55,930 nucleotides of DNA from Cyanobacteria bacterium QS_8_64_29. GTDB taxonomy: Bacteria; Cyanobacteriota; Cyanobacteriia; Cyanobacteriales; Rubidibacteraceae. The DNA is taken from positions 1 through 55,930 of the forward strand of contig PXQH01000049.1 of assembly GCA_003022125.1 (NCBI GenBank), read 5' to 3'. Below are positions 31,532 to 41,189 of the stretch, one piece after another; the stretch's first letter is position 1; each line of letters begins with the position of its first letter. A model generated the notes under the pieces. The model was not told where the DNA came from, made no database searches, and saw nothing but the letters and a program-made list of their open reading frames with translations. The translations under genes and the position numbers were made by a program.

Positions 31532-33934
31532 CTAGCTTAGCGCGTCCTCGCCAGTAGGATGGGCGATGGTGACGCCCTGCCCCCCTTCCTCAGGCGGTGC
31601 TAGCTCGAACTGCGCGATCTGCGGATGCTCTGCTAGAAACGCGTGCACGCCCTGGCGCAACCGGCCCGTGCCTTTACCGTGCACGATCCGCAGCGGGCCG
31701 GGATGCTGGGCAATAGCGGTCTCGAGTTGGGCTCGGGCATCGGCGATGCGGCTGCCGCGCAGATCCAGCGTCAGGGGGGCAAGCCCCTCGGCTGCCGGGG
31801 ATGGGGGATTCGGGGGCGGCGCGGCTGCCTTGCGGCCGTCGAGGGATTCGATGTCGCTTAGCGGGACCTGCATTTTCATCAGCCCAAAGCGCACGGTCAC
31901 CGTGTTCCCTTGGGCCGGATCGCTCAGGATCTTGGCGGTGCGATCGAGGCGCGGGATGCGCACGCGATCGCCGGCTTGCGGGCGGTAGTCGCCGGGTTGG
32001 ACGGCATCGGCCGGCGCCTGGGCTCGATGCCGCTCGGCGATAGCATCGACAGCCTGAGTAGCTTTTTGCACGTCGCGCCCGGTTTTACTGCCCTGTTGCA
32101 ACTCGCGAACGACCTGGGCGATTTCGGCTTTGGCTGCTTCAACGGCCTCGTCGATTTCGCGCTCGCGGGCTTGTTGTAGCGCCTGCTCGCGCGCTCGCAG
32201 GGCTGCCGCCCGCTCGCTCATCTCCCCATACAGCTGCTCGGCGTGCGCGAGCACCTCGCTGGCCTCCTGGGCTTGGCGCTCTTGCTGCTTGCGCTGTGCT
32301 TCCAGACCGGCAATGGTGCGATCGATGGCTTGCGATCCCCCAGCAAGCTGCTGCTGCGCCTGCTCCAAAATCTCGGGGGCCAAACCCAGGCGCTGGGCGA
32401 TGGTCAGGGCATTGGAGCGCCCGGGAATGCCCCAGAGCAAGCGGTACGTGGGGGCGAGCGTGCTGCCATCGAACTCGACCGAGGCATTTTCGAAGCGCTC
32501 GTCTTGGTATTTAAGCGCCTTGAGCTCGCCGTAGTGCGTTGTGGCCATCGCCAGCCGCACCCGATCGGCGAGGTAGCGCAGCAGCGCGGCAGCCAAGGCG
32601 CTGCCTTCGCTGGGATCGGTACCGGCTCCGATTTCATCCAGCAGCACCAGGGCCGGCAGCGGCGCCTCACGGCCTCGCCCGCACTCGGGCAGGGCATCCA
32701 GAATGCGGACGATGCGGCGGATGTGGCTGGAGAAAGTCGATAGATTCTGCGATAGGGACTGCTCATCGCCAATGTCGGCCAACACGCGCTCGAACCAAGG
32801 CAGCACCACCGGTTCTTGGGCGGGAACGAACAGCCCCGCTTTGGCCATCAGGGCCACCAGGCCGAGGGTTTTGAGCGCCACCGTTTTACCGCCGGTATTG
32901 GGGCCGGTGATGGCGACAGCGCGCACGGCCGGCCGAATCTCAATATCGATGGGGACCACCGCCGGCCCCTGCTCGCGGTGGGCCTGCCAGACCAAAAGCG
33001 GATGGCGCAGGCCGCGCAGCACGATCGCATCTTGGGCGCTGGCATCGCTCAGCTGCGGGGGCGTGGCAGCCAGCCAGTCGCTGTAATGGGCGCGGGCCGT
33101 GGCCAGATCCAGCTCGGTTGCGGCTTCCAGGACAGCGTCAAAATCGGGTTTGACTGCTGCGATCTGTTGGCCGAGATGGCGCAAGATGCGCTCCTGTTCG
33201 GCCCGCTCTTGGCGGCGGTACTGCCGCTGCTGGTTGCCCAACCCCACCACGGCCTGGGGCTCGAGATAAAGCGTGGCCCCCGTGTTGGAGGTATCGTGAA
33301 CGATACCGGCAATGGCCCCTTGGCAGTCGGCCTTGACGGGAATGACCGGGCGATCGCCACGCTCGGTCACGATGGAGTCCTGGATGTCGCTGCGGTGCTG
33401 TTGCAGGATCTGCTGCAGCGTGCGCTCGATGCGCTCGCGCAGTGCTGCGATCTGCGCTCGCAGCTCGCTGAGGCGATCGCTGGCCCGATCGGCGACGCGC
33501 CCGTCCTCATCAATGCAGTGGCGGATCGTGCGCTCGAGCTCGGGGTGGGTGCGCAGCTGCGCCACGACCTCGGCAATGGCAGGCACGGTGCCGGCCTCGA
33601 GCGATTCGATCATCCGGCGCAACCGCCGTACTCCCGCCAGGGTCGTGGCCACATCGAGCGGTTCTTGGGGCGCCAGCAGGCTGCCTTTACGGGCGCGCTC
33701 GAGGGTATCGCCCACCGCCTCGATGCCGGCAAACGACCATTGCGCCTCGGTCAGCTGTGCCTCTAGCGTCCGAATGTCTTGGGTCTGGGCGAGCAAGCGC
33801 TCGCTTTGAGCGCGCGCCTGGGGCGGTTGCAGCTGGCGCGCCGCCCCCGCCCCTAACTCGGTTGCCGCAAACGCGGCCAGCTGCTGGCACAAACGCGGCC
33901 ACTCCAGCAGCGCCAAGCTTTCGTCTCGGATCAA
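31532..33934 (-). CDS. mutS2: MutS2 family ATPase/endonuclease
   Basis: 800 residues starting with TTG at 33934 (an upstream ATG is out of frame). It has the MutS core with Walker A ITGPNTGGKT near residue 345, VLLDEIGAGTDPSEGSALAAA (Walker B/signature), a long coiled coil (about 510-620) and a C-terminal Smr nuclease domain (LDLRGSRIADARAQLE ... IVHGKGTGRLRQGV). MutS2 acts on branched DNA or on stalled/collided ribosomes in different bacteria; it lacks the mismatch-reading domains of MutS. Confidence 0.93.
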   Translation of the reverse strand: MIRDESLALLEWPRLCQQLAAFAATELGAGAARQLQPPQARAQSERLLAQTQDIRTLEAQLTEAQWSFAGIEAVGDTLERARKGSLLAPQEPLDVATTLAGVRRLRRMIESLEAGTVPAIAEVVAQLRTHPELERTIRHCIDEDGRVADRASDRLSELRAQIAALRERIERTLQQILQQHRSDIQDSIVTERGDRPVIPVKADCQGAIAGIVHDTSNTGATLYLEPQAVVGLGNQQRQYRRQERAEQERILRHLGQQIAAVKPDFDAVLEAATELDLATARAHYSDWLAATPPQLSDASAQDAIVLRGLRHPLLVWQAHREQGPAVVPIDIEIRPAVRAVAITGPNTGGKTVALKTLGLVALMAKAGLFVPAQEPVVLPWFERVLADIGDEQSLSQNLSTFSSHIRRIVRILDALPECGRGREAPLPALVLLDEIGAGTDPSEGSALAAALLRYLADRVRLAMATTHYGELKALKYQDERFENASVEFDGSTLAPTYRLLWGIPGRSNALTIAQRLGLAPEILEQAQQQLAGGSQAIDRTIAGLEAQRKQQERQAQEASEVLAHAEQLYGEMSERAAALRAREQALQQAREREIDEAVEAAKAEIAQVVRELQQGSKTGRDVQKATQAVDAIAERHRAQAPADAVQPGDYRPQAGDRVRIPRLDRTAKILSDPAQGNTVTVRFGLMKMQVPLSDIESLDGRKAAAPPPNPPSPAAEGLAPLTLDLRGSRIADARAQLETAIAQHPGPLRIVHGKGTGRLRQGVHAFLAEHPQIAQFELAPPEEGGQGVTIAHPTGEDALS

Positions 33935-34013
33935 GGCATCTCCGGTTGCAGCGCGCAGTCTCGCGATCGATGGTAGGGCTGGCTGCCAGGCGTCGCATCG
34001 CTAGCAGATGGTT

Positions 34014-34042
34014 TTGAGGCGCGCGCTAGCCGCTGCTATGAT
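34014..34042 (+). promoter_or_regulatory. Promoter of tRNA-Gln
   Basis: A -35 TTGAGG (34014-34019) and -10 TATGAT (34037-34042) separated by exactly 17 bp, placing initiation about 10 bp before the mature tRNA 5' end at 34060. Confidence 0.7.
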
Positions 34043-34059
34043 TGGGGATAGCTTTGCAA

Positions 34060-34129
34060 TGGGGTGTAGCCAAGCGGCAAGGCAGCGGATTTTGGTTCCG
34101 CGATCCTAGGTTCGAATCCTAGCACCCCA
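34060..34129 (+). tRNA. tRNA-Gln (anticodon TTG)
   Basis: Acceptor TGGGGTG pairs with CACCCCA; the anticodon stem GCGGA/TCCGC encloses loop TTTTGGT (anticodon TTG); the T-arm loop is TTCGAAT within CTAGG/CCTAG. CCA is not encoded. It has its own promoter and terminator. Confidence 0.93.
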
Positions 34130-34140
34130 GTTTCTTGAGG

Positions 34141-34168
34141 GCGGCGGGTTGAAAGCCTGCCGCTTTTT
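34141..34168 (+). terminator. Rho-independent terminator of tRNA-Gln
   Basis: GCGGCGGG and CCTGCCGC pair (8 bp with one G-U) around the loop TTGAAAG and are followed directly by TTTTT, a textbook intrinsic terminator 11 bp after the tRNA. Confidence 0.85.
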
Positions 34169-34185
34169 GCATTGAACGGCTTGCC

Positions 34186-34971
34186 ATGACCGGCCCGGAT
34201 TTGCTCGCGCTCGATTTTGACGGCGTTTTGTGCGATGGCTTGCCCGAGCAGTTCCAGACAGCCTGGCAAGCCTACTGCAGCCTCTGGCAGCCGCGCGAGG
34301 CAACGCCGCCTCAGGCGCTGGCATCACAGTTCGACCGCCTGCGGCCCATAGTGGCGGTGGGTTGGGAAATGCCGGTTTTGCTAGCGGCCCTGCAGGCCGG
34401 CGTGCCGGAAGCCCGGATCTGGCAGGATTGGCTGGGCGTGGCGCACAAGGTCATGGCGGCGCAGCAGCTGGAGGGGGCTATAGTGGCGCGGGTGCTGGAT
34501 GCCGTCCGCGACGAGCAGATCGCCACCGATCCGGCAGCTTGGCTGGACCAGCACCGCTTCTATCCGGGCGTTGTCGGCCGCTTGCAGGCCCTGCTGGCGG
34601 CACCGGGGCTGACCGTGCTGGTGGTGACCACCAAAGAAGAGCGCTTCGCCCGCCGCTTACTGCAACAGGCCGGCGTCTCATTCCCGGCTGGCGCGATTTG
34701 GGGCAAGGAATGCCAGCAACCCAAAACCGAAACGCTGCGGCAGCTGCTGGCCCAGCACCAGCCAGCCGCCCTCTGGTTCGTTGAGGATCGCCTAGAGACG
34801 CTGCAGTCGGTGCAGCAGCAGTTGGATGCCCCCAACTTGCGCTTGTTTTTGGCCCAGTGGGGGTACAACACCGAGCGCGCGCGCGCGCAAGCCCAGGCCG
34901 AACCTGGCATCCAGCCGCTCTCGCTCGAGTGCTTCCTCGCCGATTGCGCCCACTGGCTGCCGGCGCACTAG
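34186..34971 (+). CDS. HAD-superfamily hydrolase
   Basis: 261 residues with HAD motif I DFDGVLCDG at residues 10-18 (nucleophile Asp10), motif II around VVTTKE near 145, a Lys (GKECQQPKTETL) and motif III VEDRLETL near 200. A helical cap lies between motifs I and II. The family is mostly phosphatases; the substrate cannot be read from sequence. The ATG at 34186 follows the tRNA-Gln terminator closely. The nearest downstream gene is folD, 90 bp away on the same strand. Confidence 0.82.
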   Translation: MTGPDLLALDFDGVLCDGLPEQFQTAWQAYCSLWQPREATPPQALASQFDRLRPIVAVGWEMPVLLAALQAGVPEARIWQDWLGVAHKVMAAQQLEGAIVARVLDAVRDEQIATDPAAWLDQHRFYPGVVGRLQALLAAPGLTVLVVTTKEERFARRLLQQAGVSFPAGAIWGKECQQPKTETLRQLLAQHQPAALWFVEDRLETLQSVQQQLDAPNLRLFLAQWGYNTERARAQAQAEPGIQPLSLECFLADCAHWLPAH

Positions 34972-35061
34972 CTGCCCTCAAGGCGCTTGAGCTAGACTTA
35001 GGGCCGTCTCGCGCGCCCATCGCGCCGCTGCAGCAGCCGGCAAGATTCGGAATCCCCAGCC

Positions 35062-35979
35062 ATGACCGTCGGACAGGCCCAGCGACTCGATGGTAAAGCG
35101 CTGGCACAGCAGCTGCAGCAGGCGCTGCAAGCGCGCATTGGGACGCTGCGCGATCGCATCGGACGGCCCCCTGGTTTGGCCGTTTTGATGGTGGGCGACG
35201 ATCCCGCCAGCGCCGTCTACGTCCGCAACAAAGAGCGCGCCTGCGAGCGCCTGGGCATTGCCTCCTTCGGCCGGCATTTCCCGGCAGACACTTCGCAGCA
35301 GGCCCTCGAGCGCGCCATTGACGGGCTCAACCAGAACGAGCGCGTCGATGGCATCTTGCTGCAACTGCCGCTGCCCCCCAGCCTGGATGCCTCGGCGCTG
35401 CTCTATCGGGTCTATCCCAGCAAAGATGTCGACGGCTTGCACGAGGCCAATTTGGGGCGGTTGGTGCGCGGCGAACCCGGCCTACGTAGCTGCACGCCAG
35501 CCGGCGTGATGCGGCTGATGCAGGCCTACGGCCTCGAGCTCAGCGGCAAGCGGGCGCTCATTTTGGGGCGCAGCCTGCTGGTGGGCAAACCGCTGGCCCT
35601 AATGCTGCTGGCGGCGAACGCAACGCCCGCGATCGCGCACTCGCGCACGCCGCGCGCCCATACCCTCGAGCTGGCGCGCAACGCCGACATTTTGATCTCG
35701 GCCATGGGGCAACCCCGCGCGGTTGGGGCCGAGATGGTCAAACCCGGGGCCGTGGCGATCGATGTGGGCATCAGCCGCCAGACGGACGAGACTGGCCAGT
35801 CGCGGCTGGTGGGCGATCTGGACTTTGAGGCGGTTGCCGGCATTGCGCAGGCCATTACGCCAGTCCCGGGCGGGGTGGGCCCCATGACGGTCACCATGCT
35901 GCTGCACAACACAGTGGCCAGCTACTGCCACCGTTGCCTGGGGGCTGAGGACGCTTTGATGGCGGAGCGATCTGCTTGA
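35062..35979 (+). CDS. folD: Bifunctional methylene-THF dehydrogenase / methenyl-THF cyclohydrolase
   Basis: 305 residues. FolD interconverts 5,10-methylene-, methenyl- and 10-formyl-tetrahydrofolate with NADP. Signatures: [18 protein letters not shown] (catalytic Tyr and Lys), [23 protein letters not shown], the Rossmann segment [18 protein letters not shown] and the C-terminal [19 protein letters not shown]. It starts at the ATG at 35062 and is followed by crtE and a PAP2-like gene, an order seen in many cyanobacteria. Confidence 0.96.
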   Translation: MTVGQAQRLDGKALAQQLQQALQARIGTLRDRIGRPPGLAVLMVGDDPASAVYVRNKERACERLGIASFGRHFPADTSQQALERAIDGLNQNERVDGILLQLPLPPSLDASALLYRVYPSKDVDGLHEANLGRLVRGEPGLRSCTPAGVMRLMQAYGLELSGKRALILGRSLLVGKPLALMLLAANATPAIAHSRTPRAHTLELARNADILISAMGQPRAVGAEMVKPGAVAIDVGISRQTDETGQSRLVGDLDFEAVAGIAQAITPVPGGVGPMTVTMLLHNTVASYCHRCLGAEDALMAERSA

Positions 35980-36101
35980 GGTGGGGACTGCATGGTAGCT
36001 GTAAGGCGATCGCCAGCGCGTGGTAGATTCAAACCATCGGCGCTCGCTTGCAGCCGGTCTAGGCGCAGCAGGGCGCCAGCGGACGGCAACGAGGCACGGC
36101 C

Positions 36102-37022
36102 ATGATGGAGGGATCGGCGGCACCTGCCAACACGGCGGCATTCGATCTGGACGCTTATTTGGCAGCGCGCCAGGCGGCGGTCGAGCGAGCGCTGGCCCAG
36201 GCGCTAACTGGCGACGATCCGCAGCAGATCTACGAGGCCATGCGCTACTCGCTGCTGGCGGGGGGCAAGCGCCTTCGTCCCATCCTCTGCCTGGCAAGCT
36301 GCGAGCTCGTGGGCGGCAGCACCGAGACGGCCATGCCGACGGCTTGCGCCCTGGAGATGATCCATACCATGTCGCTGATCCACGACGATCTGCCCGCCAT
36401 GGATGACGACGACTACCGCCGGGGCCAGCTCACCAACCACAAGCGCTACGGCGAAGATACGGCGATCCTGGCAGGCGATGGCTTGCTAGCCCACGCCTTC
36501 GAGGCGATCGCCGAAGGCTCCCAGGACGTGCCGCCTTCGCGCGTGGTGCGCGTGGTGGCCCGGGTGGGTCGTGCTGTCGGCGCTACCGGAATCGTGGGCG
36601 GCCAGGCAGCCGATCTGGCGGCCGAGGGCAGCGCGCAGGCCGATCTCGATACCCTGCACTACATCCACACCCGCAAGACCGGGGCGCTACTGGAGGCCTG
36701 CGTCACCTCAGGCGGCATCCTGGGGGGCGCGCAGGACAGCGACCTGGAGCGGCTGTCCCGCTATGCCTACAACATCGGCTTGGCTTTCCAGGTAATCGAT
36801 GACATCCTCGATGTCACCGCCGATGGGACAGTCCTAGGCAAAACCGCCGGCAAGGATGCGGCCGCTGCGAAGGCAACTTATCCCAGTTTCTGGGGCATCG
36901 AGCGTTCGCGCGACTACGCCAGCCAGCTGATCGAGGGCGCCATTGCGGCGCTGTCAGGCTACGGCGAGCGAGCCGATCCGCTGCGCGGCATTGCCCGCTG
37001 GATCCTGACCCGCCAGAACTGA
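36102..37022 (+). CDS. crtE: Geranylgeranyl/polyprenyl diphosphate synthase
   Basis: A 306-residue trans-isoprenyl diphosphate synthase. First Asp-rich motif [11 protein letters not shown] near residue 93 with the upstream GGKRLRP, second motif [11 protein letters not shown] near 230. Length and first-motif context fit the GGPP synthase that supplies carotenoids, phytyl chains and quinone tails. Two ATGs are adjacent at the start (36102, 36105). The exact product chain length (C15 or C20) is not certain from reading alone. Confidence 0.88.
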   Translation: MMEGSAAPANTAAFDLDAYLAARQAAVERALAQALTGDDPQQIYEAMRYSLLAGGKRLRPILCLASCELVGGSTETAMPTACALEMIHTMSLIHDDLPAMDDDDYRRGQLTNHKRYGEDTAILAGDGLLAHAFEAIAEGSQDVPPSRVVRVVARVGRAVGATGIVGGQAADLAAEGSAQADLDTLHYIHTRKTGALLEACVTSGGILGGAQDSDLERLSRYAYNIGLAFQVIDDILDVTADGTVLGKTAGKDAAAAKATYPSFWGIERSRDYASQLIEGAIAALSGYGERADPLRGIARWILTRQN

Positions 37023-37061
37023 AGCGTTGGCGCGCGCAACCCCCATACCCGCGAGCGTGCC

Positions 37062-37517
37062 ATGCACAATTTGGGCCAAATTCTGGAGAACGAGATCCTG
37101 CTGGTGGCACTGCTGGCCGGCGCGATCGCCCAGGGGCTCAAGATGGGGCTGGAGCTGGTTCAAAACGGCGAGTTCAACCTGCGCTACCTGCTCACAACCG
37201 GTGGCATGCCCAGCTCCCATTCGGCACTAGTGGCGGCGCTGGCAACCAACGTCGGGCAGGTTGTGGGCTGGGGCAGCGCCGAGTTTGCCATTGCCAGCTT
37301 ATTTGCCGTCATTGTCATGTTCGATGCAGCTGGCGTGCGCCAGGCAGCCGGCAAGCAAGCCCGAGTCCTAAACCAGCTGATCGATCACCTGTTTGACGAG
37401 CGCGAGCCGCTCGGCGATCCCCAACTGGACGAGCTGCTGGGGCACACGCCGCTCCAGGTCCTGGTGGGATTTGGGTTGGGCATTGGGGTCTCGCTAGCAG
37501 CTGTTCCCACGCTCTAA
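37062..37517 (+). CDS. Divergent PAP2 family protein (DUF212)
   Basis: 151 residues of the small divergent PAP2/vanadium haloperoxidase-related family. Two or three membrane segments, the motif GGMPSSHSALVAALAT (phosphatase-type SxxH) and a downstream DAAGVRQAAGKQARVLN. The neighbouring crtE suggests action on an isoprenoid diphosphate, but that is inference. It lies 39 bp after crtE. Confidence 0.82.
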   Translation: MHNLGQILENEILLVALLAGAIAQGLKMGLELVQNGEFNLRYLLTTGGMPSSHSALVAALATNVGQVVGWGSAEFAIASLFAVIVMFDAAGVRQAAGKQARVLNQLIDHLFDEREPLGDPQLDELLGHTPLQVLVGFGLGIGVSLAAVPTL

Positions 37518-37547
37518 ACTAGGGCCAGCCGTTTGAGGCGAGGGGCC

Positions 37548-37904
37548 ATGCAAGTTGTAGTGGCGGTGAGCTACGGCACTGACGATCCCACTAAAGCCAC
37601 CCTGGGCATGCTGGCGGCCAAAGCCGCCGCCGATCGCGGGCATGCGGTCACAGTCTGGTTGCAAGGTGAGGGCGTTGCGATCGCCAACCGGCACGTTTAC
37701 GGCACGATTCAAGGGCTCAACATGCCCGCCATGAAAGATGTGGTGGAGGCGCTTATTGCAGCCGAGACGCCGCTGTGGGTCTGCCAGGCTTGCGCGCAGG
37801 GGCGCAACATTACCCCCGACAATTGGGTCTCCACGGCTACCTACAAAGGCATGGGCGACTACGTCAGCGCCGCCCTTGCTGCTGACAAAACCCTCAACTT
37901 CTAA
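37548..37904 (+). CDS. DsrE-like family protein
   Basis: 118 residues with the DsrE/DsrF-like alpha/beta fold pattern: VVVAVSYGTDDPTKATLGMLAA, then VTVWLQGEGVAIANR and a conserved ETPLWVCQACAQGRNI with two Cys. DsrE proteins take part in sulfur relay or peroxiredoxin-like activities; the role here is unknown. The ATG at 37548 is chosen over an upstream start at 37533 because conservation begins at MQVVVAVSYG. It is followed after 15 bp by the aldo/keto reductase. Confidence 0.72.
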   Translation: MQVVVAVSYGTDDPTKATLGMLAAKAAADRGHAVTVWLQGEGVAIANRHVYGTIQGLNMPAMKDVVEALIAAETPLWVCQACAQGRNITPDNWVSTATYKGMGDYVSAALAADKTLNF

Positions 37905-37919
37905 CTCGGAGCACATTCC

Positions 37920-38750
37920 ATGCCGACTGACGCTGCTTCTGCCACCATCCCCCGCTTTTTGTACGGTACGGCTTGGAAAGAAGAGGCCACCCAGCGCTGC
38001 GTCGAAGCCGCTCTAGAAGCCGGATTTCGCGGCATCGATACCGCCAACCAGCGCGTGCACTATTACGAAGCGGGGGTAGGCCAAGCCCTCCAGCAAGCCC
38101 CAGTTCCGCGCAGCGACCTTTTCCTGCAGACCAAGTTTACGCCGCGCGGCGGTCAGGACCGCCGGCTGCCTTACGACTCCAACACCCCGCTGGCAACCCA
38201 GGTGGCGCAATCGTTTGCCAGCTCGCTGGCGCATTTGGGCACCGACTGGCTCGATTCCTACCTCCTCCACAGTCCGCTGACCCCCGGCACGCTCGGGGGC
38301 GATGACTGGGAAGTCTGGGGCGCCATGGAATCGCTGCACGATCGCGGCCAGCTCCGCCATCTGGGCATTAGCAATGCCAACCTTAACCAAGTGCGCACCC
38401 TATGCGAGCGGGCGCGCATCAAGCCCAGCTTCGTCCAAAACCGCTGCTTTGCTAAAACCCGCTGGGATCGCGAGGTCCGCACTTACTGCCAGCAGCAGGG
38501 CGTTATCTATCAGGGCTTTTCGCTGCTGACGGCGAACGCGCCGGTGCTCAACGACGAGCGCTTGCAAGCCATCGCCGAGCGAACGGGCAAAACGCGCCCC
38601 CAGCTCGTGTTCCGGTTCGCGCTGGATGCGGGCATGCTGCCGCTAACCGGGACCACGGACCCGCAGCACATGCGCCAGGACCTACAGGTCCTCGAGTTCG
38701 AGCTCGACCCAGCCGATCACGAGCGGATCGAGCAGCTCGCCGTTAGCTAG
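37920..38750 (+). CDS. Aldo/keto reductase
   Basis: A 276-residue NADPH-dependent TIM-barrel oxidoreductase. Catalytic tetrad in order: Asp (GIDTANQR), Tyr (HYYEAG), Lys (LQTKFTP) and His (YLLHSPL). The C-terminal cofactor region LPLTGTTDPQHMRQDLQVLEF is present. The substrate is unknown. Its stop overlaps convergent nadE by 8 bp. Confidence 0.88.
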   Translation: MPTDAASATIPRFLYGTAWKEEATQRCVEAALEAGFRGIDTANQRVHYYEAGVGQALQQAPVPRSDLFLQTKFTPRGGQDRRLPYDSNTPLATQVAQSFASSLAHLGTDWLDSYLLHSPLTPGTLGGDDWEVWGAMESLHDRGQLRHLGISNANLNQVRTLCERARIKPSFVQNRCFAKTRWDREVRTYCQQQGVIYQGFSLLTANAPVLNDERLQAIAERTGKTRPQLVFRFALDAGMLPLTGTTDPQHMRQDLQVLEFELDPADHERIEQLAVS

Positions 38751-40452
38751 GTGACTGGCTGGCGAGCCGGGCGAAGGCGTGCTGGCTCGCAATGGGCATG
38801 CGCCATCCCGGCCCAAAGGCGCGCTCGGCCACCTTGAGAGTGGGCGGCGCTTGCCGGCGCTTGAACTCCGATTGGGCCATTAGGGCCACCACGCGCTCCA
38901 CGGCGCCGGCGTCGTAGCCAACCTCGACCAGCTCGGCTGCCGAGCAGCGCTGTTGGATCAACCCGTGGAGGATGCCATCCAGGGTGGGGTAGGCCGGCAG
39001 GGTATCTTCGTCTTTTTGATCCGGGCGCAGTTCGGCGCTAGGGGGTTTCTCCAGAACGCGGGCGGGGATACGCTCGCAGGTCGCGGTTTGGTTGCGCCAG
39101 CGGCAGAGCGCGTACACCTGGGTTTTGGGGACATCGGCGATCACGGCCAGGCCGCCGCACATGTCGCCGTAGAGCGTGCAGTATCCGACGGCCAACTCGG
39201 ACTTGTTGCCCGTGGCCAGCAGCAGGTGGCCGAACTTGTTGGCGATCGCCATGAGCAGGTTGCCGCGGATGCGCGACTGCACGTTTTCCTCGGCAGCGCC
39301 AAACGCCGTCCCGGCAAACAGCGGCGCCAGCATGCGGTCGTAGGCCTGCATGGTCTCGCCGATGGGAATCTCGCGGCTGTCGATGCCCAAATTTGCTACC
39401 AGCGCCCGCGCATCGGCCAGCGAGGCCGCCGAGCTGTAGGGCGATGGCATGAGCACGCCCAGCACGCGCTCCGGTCCCAGCGCCTCGGCGGCCAGCGCGG
39501 CCACCAACGCGGAATCGATGCCGCCGCTCAAGCCCAGTACAACGGTGGCGAAGCCGCACTTGCGCGCGTAATCCTGCAGCCCCAACACCAGCGCCGACCA
39601 GATTTCGGCGCAGTGCTGTTGCGGCCGAGACGCAGTCGGTCCGGTTGCCCAATCGCGCCGGCCGGCATCGAAGGTCCAGAGGGCGCGGTCCGCGCCAAAG
39701 GCGCGCGCGCGCGCTGCCACTTGCCCGCGCCCATCGAGCGCGACACTGGCGCCATCGAAGATGAGATCGTCGTTGCCCCCAACCTGGTTGAGGTAGGCAA
39801 TGGGAATGCCGTAGCGGCGGGCGCCGTGGGCCAGCATGACCTCGCGCAGCTGGGGTTTGCCGGCACGGTAGGGCGAGGCCGCCAGGTTGACGATCGCATC
39901 GGGTTGCTGCGCGGCCAGCTCGGCCAGCGGATCGGTGGGGTAATGGCGCTGCCCCCAAAACTGGGCGTCGTTCCAGAGGTCCTCGCAGATGGTGATGCCG
40001 AGGGTGAGGGCGCGATCGCCGTCTTGCAGCGTCAGGCAGTTGCTGCAGCGCCCGGCGGCGAAGTAGCGCTCCTCATCGAACACGTCGTAGCTGGGCAGCA
40101 GGCGCTTGTGGAAGTAGCGCTGCGCGCGCCCGCCTTGCAGTAGCGCGATGCTGTTGAACAGCGGATTTTCGCCGCGCTCGGCCGCCTGGGGGTTGCGGAC
40201 GGGCAGCCCCACCAGCACGGCCAGCTGCGGCGGCAGCGCCTGCGCCAGCTCGTCCCGATGGCGTTCCGCCGCCTCGATAAAATCTGGCTCCAGCAGCAGG
40301 TCCCGCGGCGGGTAGCCGCAGAGCGAGAGCTCGGGGGTCAGCAGCAGCTGGGCGCCTGCCGCCACGGCTTGCTCTGCCTCGGCGCGGATCCCGGCGGCGT
40401 TGCCACTAAAATTGCCGATGGTGGGATTGAGCTGCGCGATCGCGACCTTCAT
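38743..40452 (-). CDS. nadE: Glutamine-dependent NAD+ synthetase
   Basis: 569 residues, the two-domain type. The N-terminal carbon-nitrogen hydrolase (glutaminase) domain has TPELSLCGYPPRDLL, KRLLPSYDVFDE and the nucleophile Cys in GITICEDLWND. The C-terminal NAD synthase domain has the P-loop LGLSGGIDSALVAALA and a downstream NLLMAIANKFGHLLLATGNKSEL segment. It converts nicotinate adenine dinucleotide to NAD, the last step of the pathway. Its ATG overlaps the nrtR stop (ATGA), so it is the last gene of the pncB-nadD-nrtR-nadE operon. Confidence 0.95.
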   Translation of the reverse strand: MKVAIAQLNPTIGNFSGNAAGIRAEAEQAVAAGAQLLLTPELSLCGYPPRDLLLEPDFIEAAERHRDELAQALPPQLAVLVGLPVRNPQAAERGENPLFNSIALLQGGRAQRYFHKRLLPSYDVFDEERYFAAGRCSNCLTLQDGDRALTLGITICEDLWNDAQFWGQRHYPTDPLAELAAQQPDAIVNLAASPYRAGKPQLREVMLAHGARRYGIPIAYLNQVGGNDDLIFDGASVALDGRGQVAARARAFGADRALWTFDAGRRDWATGPTASRPQQHCAEIWSALVLGLQDYARKCGFATVVLGLSGGIDSALVAALAAEALGPERVLGVLMPSPYSSAASLADARALVANLGIDSREIPIGETMQAYDRMLAPLFAGTAFGAAEENVQSRIRGNLLMAIANKFGHLLLATGNKSELAVGYCTLYGDMCGGLAVIADVPKTQVYALCRWRNQTATCERIPARVLEKPPSAELRPDQKDEDTLPAYPTLDGILHGLIQQRCSAAELVEVGYDAGAVERVVALMAQSEFKRRQAPPTLKVAERAFGPGWRMPIASQHAFARLASQSPS

Positions 40453-41189
40453 GCTGAGGCAAACACCATGGATTTATCTTTAATCAGCTCGAAGGCCTCT
40501 TCATCGAAGCGGTAGAGGCTGGCCGGCCGCCCGGCCCCGCGCGAGACCTTGAGGCCGGTATCGGTGAGAAAGCCCAACTTGAGCACGCGGGCGCGAAAGT
40601 TGGAGTAATCGGCAAAGTTATCGCCCAGAACCGCGGCATAGAACTGGTAGAGCTCGTTGAGCGTGAACGCCTCGGGCAAAACTCGAAACGCCACCGGACT
40701 GTACTCGAGCTTGTTGCGCAGGCGCTGGCGGCCGTAGTTCAGGATCTGGTTGTGATCGAAGGCCAGCTGCGGCACCGCATCGGTGGGATACCACGCCACC
40801 GGTTCGGGGCGATCGCCGAGCAGGCGGGTATCCTCATAGCGCACCAGCGCAAAGTAGCTCACCGACAGGTGGCGTACCCCAGGGTGGGCCTCCGGATCGC
40901 GGGGGTCGCGGCCGGGTTGGCCGAAGGTGTAGAGCTGCTCCAGGTAGAGATTCTCCACCGCGATGGTCTCGGCCAGGATGCGGTGGGCCGCCTCCTCCAG
41001 CGACTCGCTTGGGCGCACCAGCGTGCCCGGCAAGCGCCAGTAATGCCGAAACGGCGCGCTCGAGCGCTGCACTAACAGCGCCAGCAGGCGGTTGTGCCGG
41101 GTATCGACCGAAAAGATGGCATTGTCGACCCCGACTTTAAAATCGGCCGGCGCGTCGCGCTCGCTCAAGTGGAGGCCACGTTCTGGCAT
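40449..41189 (-). CDS. nrtR: NrtR-type regulator: Nudix domain plus winged helix
   Basis: 246 residues. The N-terminal Nudix-like domain (WRLPGTLVRPSESLEEAAHRILAETI) departs from the catalytic Nudix box consensus, as in NrtR proteins that bind ADP-ribose as a ligand. The C-terminal part (FTLNELYQFYAAVLG, FRARVLKLGFL, GRPASLYRFDEEAF) is a winged-helix DNA-binding domain. NrtR represses NAD biosynthesis genes in many bacteria, including cyanobacteria. Its position inside the operon and the shared motif upstream of pncB and nadA fit that role. A plain Nudix hydrolase is the alternative. Confidence 0.87.
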   Translation of the reverse strand: MPERGLHLSERDAPADFKVGVDNAIFSVDTRHNRLLALLVQRSSAPFRHYWRLPGTLVRPSESLEEAAHRILAETIAVENLYLEQLYTFGQPGRDPRDPEAHPGVRHLSVSYFALVRYEDTRLLGDRPEPVAWYPTDAVPQLAFDHNQILNYGRQRLRNKLEYSPVAFRVLPEAFTLNELYQFYAAVLGDNFADYSNFRARVLKLGFLTDTGLKVSRGAGRPASLYRFDEEAFELIKDKSMVFASA